From: Arthrobacter sp. CAN_C5
GTDB lineage: Bacteria > Actinomycetota > Actinomycetes > Actinomycetales > Micrococcaceae
Reading direction: 5' to 3'
Length of the DNA: 64,000 nt
Assembly (NCBI RefSeq): GCF_017875735.1
Contig: NZ_JAGGMZ010000001.1
Coordinates: 2,108,001 to 2,172,000 of the forward strand
Below the pieces are notes generated by a model. It saw nothing but the letters and a program-made list of their open reading frames with translations, was not told the origin of the DNA and ran no database searches. Below, piece by piece: positions 27,088-35,204 of the stretch (its first letter is position 1; each line of letters opens with the position of its first letter). The position numbers were made by a program, and so were the translations under genes.

Positions 27088-27789
27088 TCAGTTGGTGGAG
27101 AGCCGACGGCCGGCGATGAGCAGCCAGAAGATGATCGCTACCTCGCCCACGAACAGGTATTGGGCGAAAACGGCGGAGAAGTCGTGGATGAAGGCCATCC
27201 CTACGGCATCCGCTAGATATCCGATGCCGGCGATGGCGAGCAGGACGCCGAAGACCTTCGGAACGAAACCTGACCGGAATGCCAGATAGCCCACGAGCAG
27301 TAGGGAGATGCCGAACAGGCCCTGGCTGATGACCCAGATGGTGTTGAACGACTCCAGCACCGGGAGGGCGGCTTCGGGATCGCCGGAGAGGGAGAACCCG
27401 ATCACGAGTTGACTGAGGGCAACCACCAACAGCACCGCGTAGGCCGATCTGATCCAGGCGGCTGCCGCCGAGACCCGACGGCTCACCGGCCTGAACAGTG
27501 TGTACAACGCCCCCGCCACGATGACGTCGAGCAGTGCTACGAGAAAAAAGCCGAAGACACCCGCGAAAAACAAGAAAGGGGCGCCGGAGACGTTCTGCGC
27601 GGTTTGTTCGGCATCACCACGGGCGATCAAAGGGACAATCGCGCCGAAGTTGGCGAAAACGGCCAGCACCGCCATGCCCGCGAGCCCTACACCAGCCACA
27701 ATCGCCGCAGTGCGCGGCGACCAGGTAGTGAAGTGCATCGGGCGTTGCGGGACTTCGGTCTTGCTGTAGTCGAGCGTGGAGGGTTTCAT
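27088..27789 (-). CDS. DUF4386 family membrane protein
   Basis: This 233-residue protein has about six membrane segments (AAIVAGVGLAGMAVLAVFAN, FLFFAGVFGFFLVALLDVIV, VLLVVALSQLVIGF and so on) and the GxLYxLFRPV and SGFVPKxxGxLLxxAGxGY motifs of DUF4386. It is an integral membrane protein of unknown role, often controlled by an adjacent TetR regulator. It is divergent from the TetR gene at 27874, and its promoter lies over tandem TetR-type operators. Confidence 0.85.
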   Translation of the reverse strand: MKPSTLDYSKTEVPQRPMHFTTWSPRTAAIVAGVGLAGMAVLAVFANFGAIVPLIARGDAEQTAQNVSGAPFLFFAGVFGFFLVALLDVIVAGALYTLFRPVSRRVSAAAAWIRSAYAVLLVVALSQLVIGFSLSGDPEAALPVLESFNTIWVISQGLFGISLLLVGYLAFRSGFVPKVFGVLLAIAGIGYLADAVGMAFIHDFSAVFAQYLFVGEVAIIFWLLIAGRRLSTN

Positions 27790-27798
27790 AGTAAAATC

Positions 27799-27854
27799 CT
27801 TACGTTGTAAGCTTATGGTGTAAGTAAAATACGCCTACGTAGTAAGGTTGTCAA
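27799..27854 (-). promoter_or_regulatory. Divergent TetR-controlled promoter with tandem palindromes
   Basis: On the minus strand, TTGACA (27849-27854) and TATTTT (27826-27831) are 17 bp apart. Three operator-like elements cover it: CTTACGTTGTAAG (27799-27811), CTTATGGTGTAAG (27812-27824) and CCTACGTAGTAAGG (27834-27847, in the spacer). The CTTA-N5-TAAG pattern is palindromic as expected for a TetR dimer. This drives the DUF4386 gene; the tetR gene reads the other way. The same arrangement recurs near 47.5 and 55.5 kb. Confidence 0.75.
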
Positions 27855-27873
27855 TGGATTCGAAAGGAAAGTT

Positions 27874-28593
27874 GTGGCGAGACAATCGGGCAAGACCGGC
27901 GTGGCGTCACGCCGCCGCTTAAACCGCGAGCTAGTGCTGAGCGCAGCGATCGCGCTTGCCGATGACGCGGGCATCGACTCACTGACGATGCGCAGGCTCG
28001 GTGAAGAGCTCGGGGTGGAGGCGATGTCGCTGTACAACCACGTCGCGAACAAGGAGGACCTGTTCAAAGCAATGGTCGATGCCGTGTTCAACGAGATCGA
28101 GCTGCCCTCGCACAGTGACGATTGGAAGACGGCGATACGCAAGCGATCGGTCTCATTCCGCGACACTCTGTCCCGCCACCCGTGGGCTACCGCGTTGAAG
28201 GACTCCGGGACCAATCCGGGGCAAGCCACACTGCGGCATCACGACCGTGTGATCGGCACCCTCCGGAACGCAGGATTCTCCGTTGCCATGGCAGCACATG
28301 CCTTTTCGGCATTGGACAGCTACATCTACGGCTTCGCAATGCAGGAGAAGACCCTGCCGTTTCAAACGCAGGAGGAGACGGCAGCGATGGCGCACGTCAT
28401 GCTTGCCCAACTTCCTGTCAGCGAGTACCCGTATCTCGCCGAGCTGATGACTGACCATGTGCTTCAACCGGGCTACTTCTATGGCGATGAGTTCCCGATC
28501 GGCCTTGACCTCCTGCTCGACGGCCTGGAGGGGTGGCTCGAGCGACACTCCGAGGGACGGCAGCCTGAAGGCGTGCTGACCGAGAGCACCTGA
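27874..28593 (+). CDS. TetR/AcrR family regulator with tetracycline-repressor-like C-domain
   Basis: The 239-residue protein begins at GTG 27874 after GAAAGGA. The HTH lies at residues 13-60 ([20 protein letters not shown] and [17 protein letters not shown]). The C-terminal half includes the [17 protein letters not shown] segment of the TetR_C_1 group and ends [12 protein letters not shown]. It probably represses the divergent DUF4386 gene. Remnants of two close relatives occur at 48.3 kb and 53.0/55.2 kb. Confidence 0.9.
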   Translation: MARQSGKTGVASRRRLNRELVLSAAIALADDAGIDSLTMRRLGEELGVEAMSLYNHVANKEDLFKAMVDAVFNEIELPSHSDDWKTAIRKRSVSFRDTLSRHPWATALKDSGTNPGQATLRHHDRVIGTLRNAGFSVAMAAHAFSALDSYIYGFAMQEKTLPFQTQEETAAMAHVMLAQLPVSEYPYLAELMTDHVLQPGYFYGDEFPIGLDLLLDGLEGWLERHSEGRQPEGVLTEST

Positions 28594-28736
28594 GGGAGGC
28601 GGCGTATTCGCGGGCTGTGACGCCCGTGAGGCGCAATTTTCGACGATCTCAACAGGGCCTTCAACTATGACGCCGCTGAAACTGTGGCGGTGGGACACCA
28701 ACGTGTTGGACCTGGGCGGGTCACTTCATGAAGGTG

Positions 28737-28771
28737 GGGCCGGCTTCTGCACCACACAGTTACCGGCCCCG
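28737..28771 (+). terminator. GC hairpin with T-rich tail
   Basis: GGGGCCGG (28737-28744) pairs with CCGGCCCC (28764-28771), followed by GTTGTTTCTTCTC. It could end the TetR transcript about 145 nt upstream and also lies beyond the 3' end of the minus-strand frame at 28811. Confidence 0.6.
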
Positions 28772-28810
28772 TTGTTTCTTCTCGCTTTCCCTGCGAAAGG
28801 AAATCTAGTT

Positions 28811-29050
28811 TCAGCCTGTGCTTGTCTTTGTAGCCTTGGCTGTTGATCGGGCTTTGGCCTTCTCTAGCGCCTTCTCCTGCTCCGCAGCCAGCTCTGCGGT
28901 GCGGGTCAAGTGGTTTGGCAGGATGGTTCGGACTATTTGGGGCCGTTGTTGCCCTCGAGGGCTGGTTGCCCTACCCGCCCCGCTGCTTGGCTGGCTCGGA
29001 GCCGGTGGAGGACTCGCCGGCGTCCTGCCGTGCCGCCGAAACATACCCAT
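28811..29050 (-). CDS. Small basic hypothetical protein
   Basis: The 79 codons give a Pro/Arg-rich N-terminus and a charged helical C-terminus (AELAAEQEKALEKAKARSTA) that could form a coiled coil. There is no family match I can name. Just upstream lies a 28-bp tandem repeat. It could be a real small gene or a remnant. Confidence 0.3.
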   Translation of the reverse strand: MGMFRRHGRTPASPPPAPSQPSSGAGRATSPRGQQRPQIVRTILPNHLTRTAELAAEQEKALEKAKARSTAKATKTSTG

Positions 29051-29063
29051 GAATGACGAGAAG

Positions 29064-29130
29064 CATCATCGCTGTTTGTCATTCTGATCCCCATCATCGT
29101 TGTTTGTCATTCTGATCCCCATCATCGCTG
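29064..29130. repeat. 28-bp direct tandem repeat, 2.4 units
   Basis: Units at 29064-29091 and 29092-29119 differ by one base (CATCATCG C/T TGTTTGTC...), and a partial third begins at 29120. There is no spacer, so this is not a CRISPR. It lies 14 nt beyond the end of the 28811 frame start, in a promoter-like position. Confidence 0.8.
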
Positions 29131-29349
29131 GGCGGGTCCTCCGCGCAACTTGGGCGATAAGCGCCAGGATCGGTACAAATTTTCGTTCGGCGCTCCTCCG
29201 TCGCTGATTTCCTCGCGAAATTTTGGCCCGCTCCCGGTTCCCCAAGTTGCACTCCGGCCCCTCGAACCCAGCAGTGATTCCTCTATTAGAACGACGCGCA
29301 AATCTGACAGACACGCCCGGTGCCGGCCAGTCACTGAAGGAGAAGGAAA

Positions 29350-29589
29350 ATGGAACCGCTCACAATCAGAACCCCAGGCGACGTCCTCAGTTTCATTGGC
29401 CATACCCTTGGGTTTTGGCCCCAGGAAAGCCTGGTCTGCGTCGCCCTCGCCGACAACCATGTAGGGCCGACCCTCCGCGTCGACCTGCCCAAGCCAAGCA
29501 CCGAGAGCAGCTACCCACAGATGGTGGCCGGCTACCTCGGTCACGTCACCAGCGCTGAATGGCTATGTCAAGGTAATTCGAACCCATGA
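29350..29589 (+). pseudogene. DUF4192 protein, N-terminal fragment cut by IS21
   Basis: The 79-codon frame starts at ATG 29350 behind GAAGGAGAAGG and matches the opening of DUF4192 proteins (RTPGDVLSFIGHTLGFWPQE then SLVCVAL ... TLRVDLP). Full-length members have 300 or more residues. The frame ends exactly where the IS21-type terminal repeat begins (29589). No continuation is found beyond the far end of the element at 33512. Confidence 0.65.
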
Positions 29590-29710
29590 GGGCAATCCAA
29601 GCGAGACCCACTTCAACAAGGGCTGTAGGTGCGCTTCGCCTGATTGAACGAGATGTTCGGCGCAGTATGGGCTTGAAAATATCCCTCACCTGCACGTATC
29701 TGTTGACCTA

Positions 29711-29962
29711 CTAGGGTTTAGTGTCGCGGTAGGTGATGATGTCGCCAGGGGTGCAGTCGAGTTCGCGGCAGATGGCGCTGAGTGTACTGAAGCGAATCGC
29801 TTTGGCTCGCCCATTTTTGAGTATGGAAAGGTTCGCCACGGTAATACCCACTCGTCGGGCGAGTTCGGCAAGGCTCATGTTCTTCCCTGTGAGGAGTTCA
29901 TCGAGGTGAATGCTGATGAAGTGGTCTGGGTCCGAGGTGTTGTCGTTGTTGGGGTCTTTCAT
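29711..29962 (-). CDS. XRE-family small HTH regulator (YozG-like)
   Basis: This 83-residue HTH protein starts at ATG 29962, overlapping the stop of the upstream DUF2975 gene by ATGA. A standard HTH_3 is seen: LDELLTGKNMSLAELARRVG, ITVANLSILKNGRAKAIRFS, TLSAICRELDCTPGDIITYR. Longer upstream reading frames in this frame are shadows of the DUF2975 gene. Small XRE proteins paired with DUF2975 membrane proteins are a known gene pair; role unclear. Confidence 0.85.
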   Translation of the reverse strand: MKDPNNDNTSDPDHFISIHLDELLTGKNMSLAELARRVGITVANLSILKNGRAKAIRFSTLSAICRELDCTPGDIITYRDTKP

Positions 29963-30633
29963 CAGATCGTGTGGTCTACGTCGTATTGGAGGTTGACGCC
30001 ATGGCGGAAGACTTCGGCGACGAGGAGGACGCCGGCTCCAACGAGTAGTGGGGTGAAGGAGAGGTCGGCTTCTTGGAGGACGTAGGGGGCGATGTCGGGG
30101 TGGTTGAGGATCTGGAGGGTTCCCCAGTAGAAGAGCAGTGCCGCGATTTCTCCGCCGACCGCCACGATGAGGCCGGTGAGTAGAAGCCGGCGGGTGTTGG
30201 TGCGGGTGAATCCATGGCCTTGCCGAAAGCTGTTCACGATGAGGAACAGCAGGACGAGGCTGGCGACGATGACAGCTCCTGCCAAGGTTTGTCCGCCCAT
30301 GAGCCCGATGCCTTGGCGTAGGTCGAAGTCCCTGACCCATATTTCGACGCCGTTGGGGAGGGACATTTCGATGAAGTCGCCTGGTTGAATCCCGTTTGTC
30401 CGCTCTTGCCGCTCGTAGATCGATGGTAGGGCTGGTTCCGTGTACGGGCGGACGAAGGGAATGTTTAAGTTGGCATGAAGGGTGACGGAGCTGCCGAAGA
30501 TCGGCCCGCGCCCCCAACCGAATCCGCTGATGAGGGGTTGTAGGACCCCGAAAATGAAGCTGATGAGGGCCGCGATGGCGATGAGGGCTTGTATGGCCCA
30601 GAGGGTGAGGTGGTTCCCGGTCTTGCGGATCAT
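29962..30633 (-). CDS. DUF2975 family membrane protein
   Basis: The 223 residues contain four membrane segments: LWAIQALIAIAALISFIFGV at the start, then LAGAVIVASLVLLFLIVNSF, LLLTGLIVAVGGEIAALLFYW and LLVGAGVLLVAEVF. The ending LLVGAGVLLVAEVFRHG is the usual end of DUF2975 before VDHTI. It is translationally coupled to the XRE gene behind it. Both lie inside the IS21-type ends, suggesting they travel with the element. Function unknown. Confidence 0.85.
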   Translation of the reverse strand: MIRKTGNHLTLWAIQALIAIAALISFIFGVLQPLISGFGWGRGPIFGSSVTLHANLNIPFVRPYTEPALPSIYERQERTNGIQPGDFIEMSLPNGVEIWVRDFDLRQGIGLMGGQTLAGAVIVASLVLLFLIVNSFRQGHGFTRTNTRRLLLTGLIVAVGGEIAALLFYWGTLQILNHPDIAPYVLQEADLSFTPLLVGAGVLLVAEVFRHGVNLQYDVDHTI

Positions 30634-30892
30634 GGCGGCCTCCCGACCATATTGATTATCAATCGTATTGAATAACGATAGGTTAAGTCGTTGGGAGGGG
30701 CAACCGCTGCGAAGGGCTGATCCCGATTTGTCACCTTGGTTGGACTCTTGGGTAGGAGTACGGCCAGTGCTTCTGCAGGTTTGCCTTCCAATAGCGGGCG
30801 CCGAACTTTCGGGGTTTTTCCCGCTTTGACACGTTTGCGGGCGCTATGTGGAACCAACCCGGAGGAGGCGGGTTCTTCTGTGTCCTTCTTAG
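30634..30892. other. Spacer between DUF2975 promoter and istB
   Basis: It starts with an AT-rich ATTGATTATCAATCG palindrome (30650-30664), a candidate operator/promoter for the DUF2975-XRE pair. It ends with a hairpin, AACCCG...GCGGGTT (30857-30875), after istB. No gene and no IS21 end repeat were seen. Confidence 0.45.
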
Positions 30893-31699
30893 TCAGGTGG
30901 TGTGTTGGGCGCGGGTGTGAGCGAGTCGGTAGGAGTCGGTGCCGGTTTCGATGATGGTTCCGTTAAATGTCAGCCGGTCCACGATCGCGGCGCAGAGCCT
31001 GGGGTCGGTGAAGGTTTTCGTCCAGCCCGAGAAGGACTCGTTGGACGCGATTGCGATCGAGTTGTTTTCCTCTCGCTCGGTGAGGACCTGGAACAGGAGT
31101 TCGGCGCCGCGCCGGTCGAGTTCCATGTAGCCGAGTTCGTCGATCATGAGCAAATCCACCCGGCCGTAGCGGGCGATGGTGCGGGCGAGGTTCTTCTCGT
31201 CGGCGGCTTCGACGAGTTCGTTCACGAGGCGTGTGGCCAGCGTGTATTTGACTCTGAAACCTTTCTCGGCAGCGGCGGTACCGAGCCCGATGAGGAGGTG
31301 GCTCTTACCTGTGCCGGAGTCACCGATAAGGCAAAGTGGCTGTCCGCGGCGGACCCAGTCGCCGGTGGCCAGCGTGTTGATGGTGGCCGGATTGATGTTC
31401 GGGTTGGCATCGAAGTCGAAATCTCCAAGCCATTTGTCTCTCGGGAATCCTGCAGCTTTGACTCGTCGAACAGACGAGCGCCGATCGCGGTCGTCACACT
31501 CGGCCAGCAGCAGTTCCGCAAGGAATCCTTGATAGCTCAGCTGCTCCTTCTGCGCTATCGTCGTGGCTTCATCGATGACAGCGCGGATCGTTGGAAGGCG
31601 GAGCCTACGGCAGGCTTGGTCGATCGCTGCGTTGGCTGCCTCCTCGGTGAGGCCCCGCCGTCGTCGCAGGGTCGTGGTGATGTTGGTCGTGGTGGTCAT
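30893..31699 (-). CDS. istB: IS21 helper ATPase IstB
   Basis: The 268-residue AAA+ protein has a Walker A GDSGTGKSHLLIGLG near residue 127, Walker B LLMIDELGYM near residue 184, and an SNESFSGW sensor region. The N-terminal helical domain is normal. It overlaps istA by 4 nt (ATGA). It assists IstA in target capture and strand transfer. It looks intact. Confidence 0.9.
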   Translation of the reverse strand: MTTTTNITTTLRRRRGLTEEAANAAIDQACRRLRLPTIRAVIDEATTIAQKEQLSYQGFLAELLLAECDDRDRRSSVRRVKAAGFPRDKWLGDFDFDANPNINPATINTLATGDWVRRGQPLCLIGDSGTGKSHLLIGLGTAAAEKGFRVKYTLATRLVNELVEAADEKNLARTIARYGRVDLLMIDELGYMELDRRGAELLFQVLTEREENNSIAIASNESFSGWTKTFTDPRLCAAIVDRLTFNGTIIETGTDSYRLAHTRAQHTT

Positions 31700-33396
31700 G
31701 ATGCTGTTCCCTTCTGGGCTGCGTCACTGATCGTGTTACTGATGGGGTTGTTGGTCGCGGGTTCTGTTCGTTCGGGTAAGCGCAGCAGCTGGTCGTACGC
31801 GACGACGGACGGCAATGGCCTTCTGTCGGCAGGGAGGCCTGCAATTACGGCAGCCGGATCCGCGAGCCGGCGTTGAGTAAGACTGACAACCCGTCGCTCG
31901 GGGCCACGAGCTTGTTCACCACGATGACGGTCTAACCCGGACCCGCCCAGGGCTTCATGCCGGCGGGCCTCGACCGCGACGACATCAGCGGTGACCGCTC
32001 CGACGGTCAGTGCTGATGTGATCCCTGCAATGACGTCTTCGGCTGTCATGGACCGGTGCAGGAGGAGAACATCGATCAGGGCGCGGGTGCCGCCGACATC
32101 CCCGTCGGTCTTGCGGGCAGCGGCCCAGAACGCTTCATGGGCTGAAGTGAAGGTCCCGGATGCTCGTGCGTGGGCCAGGGCGGTCGAGCCTGGCAGTGCA
32201 CCAGGTCTGTGGTGGAGAACCTCGAGGTAATGATCAAGGTTCACGCTCTGCCCGTGCTGCGCTACTACCCGGGAGTGCCTGGCGATTTCGGTGCGGCCTT
32301 CGAAGACAACGACTTCGGACGCACGAAGGAACACCCGCACCGGGCGTCCAATGAGCCGGGCCGGAACAGAGTAAGACGCCACCCGTACCCGGATGAGGCT
32401 TGACCGGTTAACCCTCGGTGTCAGTGTCAGGCCCGGTTCGAAACGTTCCGCGGTGATCGGGGCAAGCAGGGATCGTTCGAGGGCGAAGTCCTGGGCGACA
32501 GTATGAAGACGGTTATCGATACGGCGGTCCTCGTCATCGAGGTCCCATTGCCTGATCTGCTGATTGAGCTCAGCGAGAGAGTCGACGACGGGCATCGGGG
32601 ACAAGTGGGTGCGACGGAACCGGCCGACTTCCCCCTCGACGCCACCTTTTTCATGGGCGCCCTCGATGCCGGGGTGGCAGTAAAAAGCATCGAACCCGTA
32701 GTGGGACCGGAACAACAACCACCGCTGGTTCTCGGTCCGCTGCCTGCCGGTGCCGTAGATGACTTTCACGACCGCGGCGGTGAGGTTGTCGTATCTGATG
32801 TGTCGGGTCGGGATGCCGCCGATGTCCTCGAACGCGTCGATGTGACCTTCGAGGAATGCTTCCTGGGCTTGGGTCGGATAAATCCGGTGGATTGCCTTGC
32901 CGGAGTGGGACAGGCGGAAGGTGAACATGTGGCATTTGGTCTTCACTCCGGCCAGGACTACCCAGACTTCCCCGAAGTCGACTTCTGCCTCCGCGCCTGG
33001 TGCGTGTTCCTGCGGGACGAAGACTGCCGGCAGTCGGCCTGCTTCCGCGTCGATCTCTGGCCGACGAAGGCGCACGTAGTCACGGACCGTTGAATAGGAC
33101 AGCTGCGTTGCCCCGTGCTCATCAGCGAGGCGAGCGAAGATGCGTCGTGCGGTATGACGCTGCTTACGAGGCGCGTCGAGATCCTCTCGGAGCATCTCAT
33201 CAATTGCGGTCTTGAATTCCTCCAGCCGGGGCGCGGTGCGCACCCGGGGTTTGCGCTCTGGTGGTTCCGCCTGCGCTAGTGCTTGCCTGACGGTTGGCCG
33301 GCCGACACCATGACGTCTGGCCAGCTCCCTGATCGAGAGGCCCTCCAGGCGCGCATCACGCCGGATCCGCGCAAAAACTTCCACCCGAGACTCCAT
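31696..33396 (-). CDS. istA: IS21 transposase IstA
   Basis: The 566-residue product starts at ATG 33396 (MESRVEVFARIRRDARLEGL) behind a GGAGG box; longer starts lack support. It has an N-terminal HTH (SIRELARRHGVGRPTVRQAL) and a DDE/RNase H core with AEVDFGEVWVVLAG, PTRHIRYDNLTAAV and the Glu in HEKGGVEGEVG. A C-terminal beta-barrel Mu-like domain completes it. It appears complete, so the element could be active. Confidence 0.9.
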   Translation of the reverse strand: MESRVEVFARIRRDARLEGLSIRELARRHGVGRPTVRQALAQAEPPERKPRVRTAPRLEEFKTAIDEMLREDLDAPRKQRHTARRIFARLADEHGATQLSYSTVRDYVRLRRPEIDAEAGRLPAVFVPQEHAPGAEAEVDFGEVWVVLAGVKTKCHMFTFRLSHSGKAIHRIYPTQAQEAFLEGHIDAFEDIGGIPTRHIRYDNLTAAVVKVIYGTGRQRTENQRWLLFRSHYGFDAFYCHPGIEGAHEKGGVEGEVGRFRRTHLSPMPVVDSLAELNQQIRQWDLDDEDRRIDNRLHTVAQDFALERSLLAPITAERFEPGLTLTPRVNRSSLIRVRVASYSVPARLIGRPVRVFLRASEVVVFEGRTEIARHSRVVAQHGQSVNLDHYLEVLHHRPGALPGSTALAHARASGTFTSAHEAFWAAARKTDGDVGGTRALIDVLLLHRSMTAEDVIAGITSALTVGAVTADVVAVEARRHEALGGSGLDRHRGEQARGPERRVVSLTQRRLADPAAVIAGLPADRRPLPSVVAYDQLLRLPERTEPATNNPISNTISDAAQKGTAS

Positions 33397-33512
33397 TCGA
33401 ACCTCCACCTTGAGCAACCAAATAAGCGTTGTCACAACGGTGAGGGTGGGTCCCGTTTAGATTGCCCGCGACACCCCGAAGAGACCGAAGTGGGTCCCGC
33501 TTAGATTGCCCT

Positions 33513-33920
33513 GGTGGGTACGAACAAAGCTGCCATAGTCAGCTGAAGGTGTGCTCTTCGCCGTCTACACGCACGATTGACGGTGGGACCGGGAACCTTG
33601 GATTGCCGCTTCAACTGACAGGCTGTCCCCGAGAAATCGACTCTTGGGGAAAAGATCAAGCCGAAGTCATGTACCTTCGCCACTACTCCCCCATGAAGTA
33701 GTAAGAAAGCCCAACAAGGGCTTCAGGAGAGAAAGGAGGCGACCCGCCACAGGAAGATTGCAACTCTCCAACCAAAACAGGCACACCCGAGTTCACAATA
33801 TGCGCCGGTTTGTGCACAGTCAGAGAGCGATACAGCCTCTGACAAGGGGAACCACTGTGCCCGAAGTGGGACTTGAACCGGCTTTCACCCCTTGCAAACA
33901 CCGGCCTCTGGGCTGCTGCG
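33513..33920. other. Non-coding remnant between IS21 and IS3
   Basis: No gene is recognised in the first 300 nt. An AAGGAGGCGACCCG run is present near 33735. The last 60 nt hold a tRNA-3'-end-like sequence (see separate entry). Confidence 0.4.
33857..33912 (-). other. tRNA(Leu)-like 3' fragment, degenerate
   Basis: The minus strand reads GGTTCAAGTCCCACTTCGGG then CACAG, the canonical T-loop and acceptor end of a leucine-type tRNA. The T-stem does not pair properly (GCCGG with CCCAC) and no matching 5' half or anticodon arm exists before IS3 begins at 33921. It is best viewed as a decayed tRNA end, possibly a relic attachment site. Confidence 0.3.
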
Positions 33921-33952
33921 TGAATTTCGGACAGCGGAGTTAGTGTTTTCTC

Positions 33953-34846
33953 TTACGCTGCCTGGTGCGGCTGCTGGTAACTGTAATGGACATCGTTGGG
34001 GTACTGGTAATCGAGGGCGGAATGCCGCCGCCGGCTGTTATAGAACCCTTCAATGTAGCGGATAACGTCCTTGCGGGCCTGCTCTTTTGTGGCGTAGACC
34101 GTGCGGTGGACTCGCTCGTTTTTCAGTGCTGAGAAAAACGATTCCGCGGCGGCATTGTCCCAGCACACCCCGGTGCGGCCCATGGAAGAACGCATGCCCA
34201 AGTCCTTGACAAGGGTTCGGAACGAGCCGGAGGTATAGACGCTGCCCCGATCTGAGTGCCAGGTAGCGCCGGGCCGGATCATGGTCGTGGCGGCGGCGTT
34301 GCGCAACGCGGTTTCGACGAGCTCGGCACGCATGTGGTCGGCGATGGCCCACCCGACCACACGTTTGGAATAACAGTCGATCACGGTCGCCAGATAAATG
34401 AACCCCTGCCACGTGTGGATGTAGGTGATGTCCCCGACGAACTTCACCCCGGGCTCGGTGGCGGTGAAGTCTCGCTTGACCAGATCCGGGATCAACGCGG
34501 CAGCCTCGACATCGGCTTCGGTGGTGTTCCGGAACGGGCGCGGCTGGCAGGCAATAAGATTTTCATCACGCATAATTCTTCGCGCCAACTCCGGCGAACA
34601 CTCAATGCCAGCGGCGGCCAGGTCGGCGTGAACACGCCGGTACCCGTACGTGCCGTCGGAATCGTCGAAGAAGCCCTTGATGAGGGCTGCAAGGACGTCC
34701 CTGCGGGCTGCTGTGGCCGATTGAGGGCGCTTGAGCCAGTTGTAGAACCCGGAGGTTGAGACGGCTAACCAAAGGCACATCTTCGTCACTGGATTGGTCT
34801 CGGCCGGGTCGTTTCGTTGGGAGTCGATGTATTCAAACTTGCTCAC
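33953..34846 (-). CDS. IS3-family transposase OrfB
   Basis: The 297-residue DDE integrase domain has KFVGDITYIHTWQGFIYLAT (first Asp), TWHSDRGSVYTS (second Asp) and AAAESFFSALKNERV (Glu), with an N-terminal HTH_21 (DDSDGTYGYRRVHADL). OrfB normally is made as an OrfAB fusion by -1 frameshifting. It overlaps the orfA stop. Confidence 0.9.
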   Translation of the reverse strand: MSKFEYIDSQRNDPAETNPVTKMCLWLAVSTSGFYNWLKRPQSATAARRDVLAALIKGFFDDSDGTYGYRRVHADLAAAGIECSPELARRIMRDENLIACQPRPFRNTTEADVEAAALIPDLVKRDFTATEPGVKFVGDITYIHTWQGFIYLATVIDCYSKRVVGWAIADHMRAELVETALRNAAATTMIRPGATWHSDRGSVYTSGSFRTLVKDLGMRSSMGRTGVCWDNAAAESFFSALKNERVHRTVYATKEQARKDVIRYIEGFYNSRRRHSALDYQYPNDVHYSYQQPHQAA

Positions 34847-35142
34847 TACCGCTGCTCCCTCGCGAAGTAAGCGCTGGCTTTTTTCAAGAAAAGATTCTCC
34901 GCCAGCAGCTCCCGATTTTCCTTCTCAAGCACCTTCAGCCTGGCCAGCTCGGCGCCGGTCGCCGCGGCATCAGGACTGTTGTGGGTCTCCCGGTACTTGA
35001 TCAACCAACGGCGCAGGGTCTCGGCGCCAATGCCATAGGACTTGGCCACATCCACCACCGGCTTGGACGTGCTGATAACTTCACGGCAGAGATCATCCTT
35101 GAAGTCCTGGGTATACGAACGGCGTGATCTTGATGCAGACAT
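34846..35142 (-). CDS. IS3-family transposase OrfA
   Basis: The 98-residue protein has a helix-turn-helix (YTQDFKDDLCREVISTSKPV, YGIGAETLRRWLIKYRE) followed by a leucine-zipper-like helix (LKVLEKENRELLAENLFLKK). It provides DNA binding for the OrfAB transposase. It starts at ATG 35142. Confidence 0.88.
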   Translation of the reverse strand: MSASRSRRSYTQDFKDDLCREVISTSKPVVDVAKSYGIGAETLRRWLIKYRETHNSPDAAATGAELARLKVLEKENRELLAENLFLKKASAYFAREQR

Positions 35143-35204
35143 GCTGCTGGTCTCACTTTCAGTAGAACCCCCATTTTAAGAGGGCTCACTGTCCTAAATC
35201 TCCA

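Larger units (their letters stand above)
29589..33512 (-). mobile_element. IS21-family element, apparently with passenger genes
   Basis: The 26-bp ends AGGGCAATCCAAGCGAGACC... (29589-29614) and ...GGGTCCCGCTTAGATTGCCCT (33487-33512) are inverted repeats with about two mismatches. A further inner repeat, GGTGGGTCCCGTTTAGATTG, lies at about 33447-33466, as IS21 elements have multiple end repeats. Inside are istA and istB at the right and, between istB and the left end, an XRE/DUF2975 gene pair. No end repeat was found directly after istB, so either the element carries cargo or the left end belongs to a second, deleted copy. Confidence 0.65.
33921..35204 (-). mobile_element. IS3-family insertion sequence
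   Basis: Ends TGAATTTCGGACAG (33921-33934) and CTGTCCTAAATCTCCA (about 35189-35204) form imperfect inverted repeats. Two overlapping ORFs between them (orfA 34846-35142, orfB 33953-34846) are typical of IS3 elements. Both ORFs are open, so the copy looks intact. Confidence 0.8.

Noticed and set aside
29064..29130. CRISPR-like repeats
   Set aside because: The units are head-to-tail with no spacers and only 2.4 copies; no cas genes are in the window.
29711..30517. 268-codon minus frame extending the XRE protein upstream
   Set aside because: The first 185 codons are an out-of-frame reading of the DUF2975 gene; the ATG at 29962 with ATGA coupling is the real start.
30902..31876. 324-codon plus-strand frame opposite istB/istA
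   Set aside because: It is the antisense shadow of the conserved IstB ATPase gene.
33857..33912. Functional tRNA gene
   Set aside because: No cloverleaf can be drawn; T-stem mismatched and 5' half absent.
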